DNA of 5,287 nucleotides from Actinomycetes bacterium (lineage in GTDB: Bacteria; Actinomycetota; Actinomycetes; Propionibacteriales; Propionibacteriaceae). Numbering within the stretch: position 1 is the first letter of the stretch; every line of letters begins with the position of its first letter. The stretch spans positions 1 through 5,287 of the forward strand of contig JAEZGC010000116.1 of NCBI GenBank assembly GCA_023437345.1. The letters are read 5' to 3'. A program made the translations under genes and the position numbers. The notes under the pieces are model-generated. The model was not told where the DNA came from. It ran no database searches and was given only the letters and a program-made list of their open reading frames with translations. Below are positions 1-5,287 of the stretch, piece by piece.

Positions 1-68
1 GCACAGCCGGCGAGGCTCAGTGTGGCCGCGGTAGCTGCCGCGATAGCGATCTTCATCACCTGTCGCAC
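1..68 (-). CDS. Lipoprotein N-terminus (partial, runs off left edge)
   Basis: Only the first 22 codons plus two bases are inside the window. Reading leftward from GTG at 68, the product starts MRQVMK and continues with an Ala-rich hydrophobic stretch ending in LSLAGC. This is a classic type II signal peptide: basic n-region, short h-region and an L-A-G-C lipobox with Cys22 as the lipidated residue. The mature protein should be anchored to the outer face of the cytoplasmic membrane. GTG at 68 is preferred over the in-frame ATG at 56 because AAGGAG (80-75) lies six bases upstream of the GTG but 18 bases from the ATG. Lipoproteins with such leaders in Gram-positive bacteria are often solute-binding subunits of ABC transporters, but nothing visible here shows the function. 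It is transcribed divergently from yjjI. Confidence 0.8.
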   Translation of the reverse strand, partial: MRQVMKIAIAAATAATLSLAGC

Positions 69-74
69 GAATGT

Positions 75-80
75 CTCCTT
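75..80 (-). promoter_or_regulatory. Ribosome binding site of the lipoprotein gene
   Basis: On the minus strand AAGGAG occupies 80-75, six bases before the GTG at 68-66. The match to the anti-Shine-Dalgarno is strong and the spacing is ideal. This decides the start in favour of GTG 68 rather than ATG 56. Confidence 0.75.
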
Positions 81-256
81 TTGGAACGAGAGTGCGGAGT
101 TGTGCCCCGCTCGTGAGACTTTATCCCTCGGCGAGGAATCCCACCTACCGCGCGGAAGGCGAAGCGACCAACCGTTATCCAAAAGTAAGGTGAGGGGCCT
201 GCGGAGTCTCCATCCGGCACCTTCGGCGACCGGGGAGTTGCAGTCGCGGGCGGCGA

Positions 257-262
257 TAAGCT
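257..262 (+). promoter_or_regulatory. Candidate -10 element for leaderless yjjI transcript
   Basis: TAAGCT at 257-262 fits the TANNNT -10 pattern used by actinobacterial housekeeping sigma factors. Its final T is seven bases before the G of the yjjI GTG at 269, which is the distance expected if transcription starts at the first base of the start codon. No Shine-Dalgarno of useful strength and spacing precedes this GTG: the only GAGG ends two bases before it. No good -35 hexamer is visible at 17-18 bases. The placement is suggestive but short motifs arise by chance. Confidence 0.35.
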
Positions 263-268
263 GAGGCC

Positions 269-1822
269 GTGGATCCACGACAGCTCGCCGACGACGCCGA
301 GGCGGTAATCACCAGCCCGGCCCTCGACTACGGCCAGCGACTGCGCCGGCTCTCCTCCCTCGCCACCACCGCACTGCCCTACCCTGCGCTGTCCGACCAG
401 GCCCGCCAGGCGCTGGCCGAGCGGGTGATCTGCGACATGTACGAGGGGCACCGTCCGTTCACCCCGCGCTACGTCCTGCCCGACTACGCCAAGGCGCTGC
501 GCGTCGGCGTCCGGCACCTCGAGCTCGGCCCGCCGGCCGACCTCGACGACGCGCTCAGCTTCCTCACCGTGCTGTACGGTCACGTCCCCTCGGTGACCAC
601 CTACCCGGTCTACCTCGGCGACCTCGACTCGCTGCTGGAGCCGTACCTGCCGGCGTCCATGCCCGACGCCGAGCTCGACGCGCGGCTGCGTCGGTTCTGG
701 ATCCAGCTCGACCGGCTGCTGCCGGACGCCTTCGTCCACGCCAACCTCGGCCCGCGCGACGGACGGGTGGTCCGCTCGATCCTGCGGGTGGAGCGGTCGC
801 TGCGCCAGGTGGTGCCGAATCTCACCCTCAAGGTCGACCCCGAGCTCACCCCGGACGACCTGGTGCTGGACGCCGTCCGCACCGTCTTCGCCACCGGCAA
901 GCCGCACTTCGCCAACCACCCGATGATGGTCGCCGACCACGGCGAGCAGTACGCGGTGGTGAGCTGTTACAACTCGCTGAAGGTGCGCGGTGGCGCGCAC
1001 TCGCTCGTGCGGCTGAACCTCAAGGAGGCGGTGCTGCGCCACACCGGCGACACCGAGGAGTTCCTGGCCGCGGCGCTGCCCGGCTGGGTGGAGCTGACCT
1101 GCGAGCTGGGCGAGGCCCGGATCCGCTCGCTGGTCGAGGACCAGCGCTTCTTCGAGACCCACTTCCTGGCCACCGAAGGGCTGGTGGAGCTCGACAGGTT
1201 CTCGCTGATGTTCGGCGTCTTCGGCCTTGCTGAAGCCACCAACCTTCTGTTGGAGCGGGCGGGCACCGCGGGCCGCTACGGTCACGACGAGGCCGCCAAC
1301 TCCCTCGCGCTGCGGATCACCACCCGGCTGGCCGACCTGGTCGGGCAGCGTCGGCTGCCGTGGTGCGCCGGGGGCGGCGGCTACGCGTACCTGCACTCCC
1401 AAAGCGGCATCGACCTCGACCTCGACGTCACCGCCGGCACCCGGATCCCGATCGGCGACGAGCCGGGGATGCGGCAGCACATCGCCGTCTGCGCGCCACA
1501 CCACCGCCTCTTCCCGGCCGGGATCTCCGACATCTTCCACGTCGACGACACCGCCGTCGGCAACCCGCAGGCGATGGTCGACATCATCCGCGGCGCGCTG
1601 CAGGTGGGGATGCGCGACTTCACCTTCAACCTTGACTCCAACGAGTTCATCAGGATCACCGGCTACCTGGTCCGCAAGTCCGACCTGGTCGGGATCCAGG
1701 AGCACGGCGCCCGGCACGCCAGCGACTACCTCGCCGCCACAGCCGAGCAGAACCACACGGTCACCACCCGCGCGGTGAAGCGGATCACCGCCGTCGAGCT
1801 GTCCCCAGCGAGCCGTGGCTGA
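269..1822 (+). CDS. yjjI: YjjI-family glycyl radical enzyme
   Basis: A 517-residue protein of the YjjI family, essentially the length of E. coli YjjI as I recall it (about 516). It should be a cytosolic, oxygen-sensitive enzyme carrying a radical on a backbone glycine. The C-terminal glycyl radical signature is R462-I-T-G465-Y, with G465 the expected radical site 52 residues from the end. The probable catalytic cysteine is C233 in the stretch VVSCYNSL. Other family landmarks are VICDMYEGH near residue 55 and PRYVLPDYA shortly after. The cysteines are C55, C233, C278, C366 and C408. GTG 269 is the first possible start after an in-frame stop at 257-259, and the N-terminal length before VITSP agrees with the family. 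It overlaps yjjW by eight bases, which gives it a dedicated activase. The substrate is, to my knowledge, not established. Family assignment is secure; the catalytic Cys assignment is an inference. Confidence 0.95.
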   Translation: MDPRQLADDAEAVITSPALDYGQRLRRLSSLATTALPYPALSDQARQALAERVICDMYEGHRPFTPRYVLPDYAKALRVGVRHLELGPPADLDDALSFLTVLYGHVPSVTTYPVYLGDLDSLLEPYLPASMPDAELDARLRRFWIQLDRLLPDAFVHANLGPRDGRVVRSILRVERSLRQVVPNLTLKVDPELTPDDLVLDAVRTVFATGKPHFANHPMMVADHGEQYAVVSCYNSLKVRGGAHSLVRLNLKEAVLRHTGDTEEFLAAALPGWVELTCELGEARIRSLVEDQRFFETHFLATEGLVELDRFSLMFGVFGLAEATNLLLERAGTAGRYGHDEAANSLALRITTRLADLVGQRRLPWCAGGGGYAYLHSQSGIDLDLDVTAGTRIPIGDEPGMRQHIAVCAPHHRLFPAGISDIFHVDDTAVGNPQAMVDIIRGALQVGMRDFTFNLDSNEFIRITGYLVRKSDLVGIQEHGARHASDYLAATAEQNHTVTTRAVKRITAVELSPASRG

Positions 1823-2699
1823 CGCCAGCGCCGTGCTGTCGCGCGCCCGGGTCGGGCTCGTCACGGACTGGATCGAGTTCTCCCCGGTGGACGGCCCCGG
1901 CAACCGGTTCGTGCTGTTCCTGCAAGGCTGCACCTTCGACTGCCTGGCCTGCCACAACCCGTACACGATCAACCCGTGCCTGGACTGCCGCGAGTGCCTG
2001 GACAGCTGCACGTCGGGGGCACTCGGGGTGGGCCCGGACGGCCGCATCACCTGGGACGAGACGGCCTGCGCCGGAACCGAGGCGTGCGTCGCGGCCTGCC
2101 GCTACGACTCCACGCCGCGGACCCGGCGGCTGCAGGTCGAGGACGCCCTGTCGCTGATCCGGCCGGCCGCGCCGTTCCTGTCCGGCATCACCGTGTCGGG
2201 CGGTGAGGCGACCCGCCAGGCGATCTTCCTGCGGGAGCTCTTCCTCGCTGTGAAGGCCGACCCGCAACTGGCCCGGCTGACCTGCTTCGTCGACAGCAAC
2301 GGCGACGTCAACGCCCCGATCTGGGACGTCGTGCTCGGCCCCGTGATGGACGCCGCGATGGTGGACCTTAAGTGCCTCGATGACGACCTCCATCGCCGGC
2401 TCACCGGGGTCGGCAATGCCAAGGTGCTGGCGACGATCAGGAACCTCGCCGGCCGCGGCCAGCTCTACGAGGTCCGCCTGCTGATGCTGCCCGGGCTCAA
2501 CGACGCCGACGAGCTGGTGAGCCGCACCGGGGCGTGGCTGGCCGGGGTGGATCCGCGGATGCGGGTGAAGGTGATCGGCTTCCGCAGCCACGGCGTCCGT
2601 CCGAGCCCGGTGCCGCTGCGCGAGCCGTCCCCGGACCAGCTGGCGCACTATCGCGACCTGCTCGCCGCCGAGGGTGACTTCGACCTCGTCCTGGTCTGA
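1815..2699 (+). CDS. yjjW: YjjW-family glycyl radical enzyme activase (radical SAM)
   Basis: A 294-residue radical-SAM activase expected to abstract hydrogen from Gly465 of YjjI using a 5'-deoxyadenosyl radical. The radical-SAM cluster motif is C39-x3-C43-x2-C46 in the stretch GCTFDCLACHNP, preceded by SPVDGPG. A ferredoxin-like insert follows: C55-x2-C58-x2-C61-x3-C65 is a complete [4Fe-4S] motif, whereas the second set has only C85, C91 and C95, with Thr88 where a fourth cysteine would be expected. SGGEAT (128-133) is the SAM-binding GGE motif. The core TIM-barrel segment continues to the C-terminus. The GTG at 1815 overlaps the end of yjjI by eight bases, suggesting translational coupling; no good Shine-Dalgarno is seen. 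An in-frame GTG at 1833 would give an N-terminus closer to E. coli YjjW length, so the start is uncertain by six codons. Confidence 0.94.
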   Translation: MADASAVLSRARVGLVTDWIEFSPVDGPGNRFVLFLQGCTFDCLACHNPYTINPCLDCRECLDSCTSGALGVGPDGRITWDETACAGTEACVAACRYDSTPRTRRLQVEDALSLIRPAAPFLSGITVSGGEATRQAIFLRELFLAVKADPQLARLTCFVDSNGDVNAPIWDVVLGPVMDAAMVDLKCLDDDLHRRLTGVGNAKVLATIRNLAGRGQLYEVRLLMLPGLNDADELVSRTGAWLAGVDPRMRVKVIGFRSHGVRPSPVPLREPSPDQLAHYRDLLAAEGDFDLVLV

Positions 2700-2714
2700 C
2701 GCCTGGCAGCCTCA

Positions 2715-2728
2715 CCGGCATGCGCCGG
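2715..2728. terminator. Small hairpin between convergent operons
   Basis: CCGGC (2715-2719) and GCCGG (2724-2728) form a perfect five-base-pair stem around an ATGC loop in the 31-base gap between the ends of yjjW and meaB. It could serve both directions as a weak bidirectional terminator. There is no T-tract on either side, and in DNA this GC-rich such short repeats are common, so support is limited. Confidence 0.25.
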
Positions 2729-2730
2729 GG

Positions 2731-3876
2731 TCAGCCGATCGGCGGACCTGGCGGTTCAGGGGCCGGATCGGACGGGGTCGCGGCCCGGCCGGCGAGGTCG
2801 GTGTAGAAGGCGGCAAGGATCTGCTCGGAGGCCTCAAGGGCCGACAGCTCGCCAGAACTGACCAGCGCCTCGAGCGGGGCGCGAAGCGCAGCGACGGGCT
2901 GTGAAGTGCGCAACGCGTCCTCGAGCTCGCCCCGCACCAGTGCCCACAGCCAGTCGCGTTGCTGCCGGGCGCGGCGGGCCTCCAGCTCGCCGGCCTCCTC
3001 AAGCTGCGCGCGGTGGGACAGGATCGCCTGCCACACCTCGTCGAGTCCCTTTCCGGTCAGCGAACTGGAGGTGAGCACCGGCGGCCGGGGCGCCTTGGGG
3101 TCGGAGCTGATCAGCTTCATGGCGACGGCCAGCTCGCGGGCCGCCACCCTGGCCTCCCCCTCGTGCTCCCCGTCCGCCTTGTTCACGGTGATCACGTCGG
3201 CCATTTCAAGGATGCCGCGCTTGATGCCCTGAAGCTGGTCACCGGCCCTGGCCAGGGTGATCAGCAGGAAGGTGTCGACCATCCCGGAGACTGCGACCTC
3301 GGACTGCCCCACCCCGACGGTCTCCACAAGGACGACGTCGAAACCCGCCGCCTCCAGGACGAACATGGACTCCCGCGTGGTGCGGGCGACCCCGCCCAGA
3401 TGGGCCCCGGCGGGCGACGGCCGGATGAACGCACTCTCGGACTGCGCGAGCTCCCCCATCCGGGTCCGGTCGCCGAGGATCGAACCGCCGGTCCGGGCCG
3501 AGGTCGGGTCGACAGCCAGCACCGCGACCCGGTGCCCGGCCTCGATCAGCCGACGCCCGAGCGCGTCGATGAATGTGGACTTGCCGGCCCCGGGCACGCC
3601 GGAGATGCCGACCCGTACCGCCTGGCCGGCCCTGGGGCGAAGGATCCGCAGCAGGTCGGCGGCCACCGCGTGGTGCGCCGGCTTGCTGGACTCCACAAGC
3701 GTGATCGCGCGGGCGATCGCCGGACGCGAGCCCGTCACCACCTGCTCTGCCAGCTCGGCGGCGCTCACCGGACGGCGACGCCGGGACGGGTCACGTCCCG
3801 GCGCCGGCGCGTCACCGTACTGGCGTCCCGGCGTCTGGTCGCCGGCCAGCCACAGCGGCGGCTTCCCAGTCTCCAC
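2731..3876 (-). CDS. meaB: MeaB-type GTPase, methylmalonyl-CoA mutase chaperone
   Basis: A 381-residue G3E-type P-loop GTPase of the MeaB/ArgK/MMAA family. It acts in the cytosol on methylmalonyl-CoA mutase, gating adenosylcobalamin loading and protecting the enzyme from inactivation. Visible motifs: Walker A GVPGAGKST (93-101); the family stretch DPTSARTGGSILGDRTRM (123-140); the Walker B/switch region VETVGVGQSE (184-193); AGDQLQGIKRGI (211-222), the switch III area; and the guanine-specificity motif NKAD (232-235). The C-terminal helical part (about 285-360) corresponds to the dimerisation region and ends in a Pro-rich tail. The gene follows mutB by 28 bases on the same strand. GGGGGTGG (3890-3883) lies six bases before GTG 3876. 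The first roughly 36 residues are Pro/Arg/Gly-rich and precede the normal family start; an in-frame GTG at 3768 (Val37) would remove them but has no visible Shine-Dalgarno. Confidence 0.95.
   Translation of the reverse strand: METGKPPLWLAGDQTPGRQYGDAPAPGRDPSRRRRPVSAAELAEQVVTGSRPAIARAITLVESSKPAHHAVAADLLRILRPRAGQAVRVGISGVPGAGKSTFIDALGRRLIEAGHRVAVLAVDPTSARTGGSILGDRTRMGELAQSESAFIRPSPAGAHLGGVARTTRESMFVLEAAGFDVVLVETVGVGQSEVAVSGMVDTFLLITLARAGDQLQGIKRGILEMADVITVNKADGEHEGEARVAARELAVAMKLISSDPKAPRPPVLTSSSLTGKGLDEVWQAILSHRAQLEEAGELEARRARQQRDWLWALVRGELEDALRTSQPVAALRAPLEALVSSGELSALEASEQILAAFYTDLAGRAATPSDPAPEPPGPPIG
3779..3803. repeat. Perfect 10-bp inverted repeat in the meaB 5' coding region
   Basis: CGCCGGGACG and CGTCCCGGCG, wait-free arms at 3779-3788 and 3794-3803, pair perfectly around the five-base loop GGTCA. 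The arm CGTCCCGGCG recurs directly at 3824-3833, exactly 30 bases on, which yields two PGR-containing segments ten residues apart in the predicted MeaB N-terminal extension. It lies inside the low-complexity part of the reading frame between the two possible starts (3876 and 3768). A role as an mRNA structure affecting meaB translation is possible but unproven. Confidence 0.4.
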
Positions 3877-3904
3877 TACCGGCCACCCCCGGCCTGTCCG
3901 CGGC

Positions 3905-5287
3905 TCACGCCGCGTCGAGGCGCTCGCGCAGCTTGGTCAGCAGTTCGATTGCCGAATCGGGGATCACCGTGCCGGGCGGGTAGATCGCGTCGGCTCCGGC
4001 GGCGTACAGCTCGTCGAAGTCCTGCGGCGGGATGACCCCGCCGACCACGATCATCATGTCCGGACGGCCGAGCTTGTCCAGTTCCTGCCGCAGCGCCGGC
4101 ACAAGGGTGAGGTGGCCGGCCGCCAGCGAGGACACCCCGACGACGTGGACGTCGGACTCGACAGCCTGGCGGGCGGTCTCCTCCGGGGTCTGGAACAGCG
4201 GACCGACGTCGACGGTGAAGCCCAGGTCGGCGAAGGCCGTCGAGATCACCTTCTGGCCGCGGTCGTGGCCGTCCTGGCCCATCTTCGCGACCAGGATGCG
4301 CGGGCGACGGCCCTCGGCGACCTCGAAGTCATCGACCAGCTTGCGCGCCTTCTCGACAGCCTCGGTGTTGCCCGACTCGGAGTTGTACACCCCCGAAATG
4401 GTACGGATGTTGGCGGTGTAGCGACCGAACACGCTCTCCAGTGCGTCGGAGATCTCGCCCACGCTCGCCCGCTCGCGGGCCGCGTCGATGCTCAGCTTGA
4501 GCAGGTTGCGGTCCGGGTCGGTCGGGTCGGGGTTGGCGGCGGCCCAGCGCAGCCGGTCCAGCGCCGCGTCGGTGGCGGCCTGGTCGCGGTCGGCGCGCAG
4601 CCGCTCCAGCTTGGCCACCTGCTCCTCGCGGACCTTGCGGTTGTCGACCTTGAGCACCTCCGGCAGCACGTCATTGTCGAGGGTGTACTTGTTGACGCCG
4701 ATTAGCGGCTGGCGTCCGGAGTCGATCCGGGCCTGGGTGCGGGCCGCCGCCTCCTCGATGCGCATCTTCGGGATGCCCGCCTCGATGGCCTTGGCCATGC
4801 CGCCGGCCGCTTCGACCTCCTGGATCAGGTCCCAGCCCTTCTTCGCCAGCTCGTAGGTGAGCCGCTCCACGTAGGCGCTGCCCGCCCACGGGTCGACCGA
4901 TCGGGTGGTGCCCGACTCCTGCTGGATGAACAGCTGAGTGTTGCGGGCGATCCGGGCGGAGAAGTCGGTGGGCAGCGCGATCGCCTCGTCGAGGGCGTTG
5001 GTGTGCAGCGACTGGGTGTGGCCCTGGGTCGCTGCCATCGCCTCGATGCAGGTCCGCATCACGTTGTTGAAGACGTCCTGCGCGGTGAGGGACCAGCCGG
5101 AGGTCTGCGAGTGCGTCCGCAGGCTCATCGACTTCGGGTTCTTCGCCCCGGACTGGCGCACCAGTCGGGCCCACAGCAGCCGTGCCGCGCGGAACTTGGC
5201 GACCTCCATGAAGAAGTTCATCCCGACCGCCCAGAAGAAGGACAGCCGCGGCGCGAACCTGTCGACGTCGAGGCCGACAGCCTGGCC
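3905..5287 (-). CDS. mutB: Methylmalonyl-CoA mutase large (catalytic) subunit, 5' truncated
   Basis: The C-terminal 460 residues are present, open to the right edge; the N-terminal part of about 269 residues lies outside if the length matches the 728-residue Propionibacterium MutB. The enzyme interconverts (R)-methylmalonyl-CoA and succinyl-CoA with adenosylcobalamin. The visible part begins inside the catalytic TIM barrel (LSFFWAVGMNFFMEVAKF, then SLRTHSQTSGWSLTAQD, QGHTQSLHTNALDEA and the DPWAGSAYVE segment), followed by a linker and the C-terminal B12-binding domain. That domain carries KMGQDGHDRG, whose His341 in the visible numbering (codon 4267-4265) is the cobalt lower axial ligand, equivalent to His610 of the P. 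shermanii enzyme. Lys335 and Asp339 match Lys604 and Asp608. SSLAAGHLTL and VVGGVIPPQDF complete the Rossmann-like cobalamin site. A small-subunit gene (mutA) is expected upstream, outside the window. Confidence 0.97.
   Translation of the reverse strand, partial: GQAVGLDVDRFAPRLSFFWAVGMNFFMEVAKFRAARLLWARLVRQSGAKNPKSMSLRTHSQTSGWSLTAQDVFNNVMRTCIEAMAATQGHTQSLHTNALDEAIALPTDFSARIARNTQLFIQQESGTTRSVDPWAGSAYVERLTYELAKKGWDLIQEVEAAGGMAKAIEAGIPKMRIEEAAARTQARIDSGRQPLIGVNKYTLDNDVLPEVLKVDNRKVREEQVAKLERLRADRDQAATDAALDRLRWAAANPDPTDPDRNLLKLSIDAARERASVGEISDALESVFGRYTANIRTISGVYNSESGNTEAVEKARKLVDDFEVAEGRRPRILVAKMGQDGHDRGQKVISTAFADLGFTVDVGPLFQTPEETARQAVESDVHVVGVSSLAAGHLTLVPALRQELDKLGRPDMMIVVGGVIPPQDFDELYAAGADAIYPPGTVIPDSAIELLTKLRERLDAA

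Larger units (their letters stand above)
69..268. promoter_or_regulatory. Divergent intergenic promoter region
   Basis: About 200 bases separate the lipoprotein gene from yjjI and should hold promoters for both, since the genes point apart. Minus-strand candidates include TAAAGT (123-118), which fits the actinobacterial TANNNT -10 pattern and would give a leader of roughly 40 bases; no convincing -35 lies upstream of it. An odd-centred palindrome CCTCGGCGAGG (126-136) sits just upstream of that -10 and could be an operator. ACGAG and CTCGT arms at 86-90 and 110-114 could form a leader hairpin in the lipoprotein transcript. Plus-strand candidates are TAAGGT (186-191) and TAAGCT (257-262). I see no clear FNR-like inverted repeat. 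All elements here are by eye only. Confidence 0.45.

Noticed and set aside
22..264. An 80-codon plus-strand frame over the lipoprotein start and the intergenic region.
   Set aside because: It starts antisense to the signal peptide, has no Shine-Dalgarno I can see, and would cover the promoter region. No domain is recognisable.
56..2050. A 664-codon open frame on the minus strand across all of yjjI.
   Set aside because: It is antisense to a secure coding region, and its translation is a Gly/Val/Arg/His-rich composition typical of GC-rich shadow frames with no recognisable domain. It also runs through the intergenic region.
1785..2648. A 287-codon minus-strand frame opposite yjjW.
   Set aside because: Shadow frame of a radical-SAM gene whose cysteine motifs lie on the plus strand; no domain seen.
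2734..2743. Palindrome GCCGATCGGC at the 3' end of meaB.
   Set aside because: It encodes the last codons of MeaB; a ten-base GC-rich palindrome of this kind is expected by chance in such DNA and has no loop or T-tract to act as a terminator.
2959..4705. Two long plus-strand open frames (2959-4035 and 3257-4705) opposite meaB and mutB.
   Set aside because: They are antisense to two confidently identified genes with full motif sets, and their low-complexity Arg/Gly/Pro/Ser/Ala composition is that of shadow frames.
5219..5221. ATG at 5221 as a start for mutB.
   Set aside because: The frame stays open to the right edge, and the 22 upstream codons translate to a conserved MutB segment ending LSFFWAVG, so this Met is internal.

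Overview
The window is high-GC DNA with high-GC codon usage and GTG starts. It encodes a methylmalonyl-CoA mutase that, from memory of the family, closely resembles the propionibacterial enzyme. This suggests an actinobacterium, most plausibly a facultatively or strictly anaerobic relative of the Propionibacteriaceae. That placement is an inference from gene content; no 16S rRNA or other phylogenetic marker is present.

Layout from left to right. (1) Positions 1-68, minus strand: the first 22 codons of a lipoprotein gene that runs off the left edge. It has a clear lipobox signal peptide and a strong Shine-Dalgarno. (2) Positions 69-268: a 200-base divergent intergenic region with candidate promoter elements for both directions. 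(3) Positions 269-2699, plus strand: an overlapping two-gene operon. It encodes a YjjI-type glycyl radical enzyme (517 aa) and its dedicated radical-SAM activase YjjW (294 aa). (4) Positions 2700-2730: a 31-base convergent gap with a small hairpin. (5) Positions 2731-5287, minus strand: meaB, the G-protein chaperone of methylmalonyl-CoA mutase, preceded 28 bases upstream by mutB, the catalytic large subunit. mutB is cut at its 5' end by the right edge of the window.

How the genes work together. MutB uses adenosylcobalamin to interconvert succinyl-CoA and (R)-methylmalonyl-CoA, a central step of propionic fermentation or of propionate catabolism. MeaB uses GTP to gate cofactor loading and protect the mutase. 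YjjW should use S-adenosylmethionine and iron-sulfur clusters to place a stable radical on Gly465 of YjjI, which only survives without oxygen. I know of no established substrate for YjjI. The window therefore places two separate radical systems back to back: an understood B12-dependent one and an orphan oxygen-sensitive one. Whether they are functionally linked or only neighbours cannot be decided from this sequence.

The most notable points are the orphan YjjI/YjjW pair in an actinobacterial setting, a missing cysteine in the second ferredoxin-type cluster of YjjW, and a -10-like element placed exactly for leaderless transcription of yjjI. No RNA genes, mobile elements or CRISPR arrays were seen.
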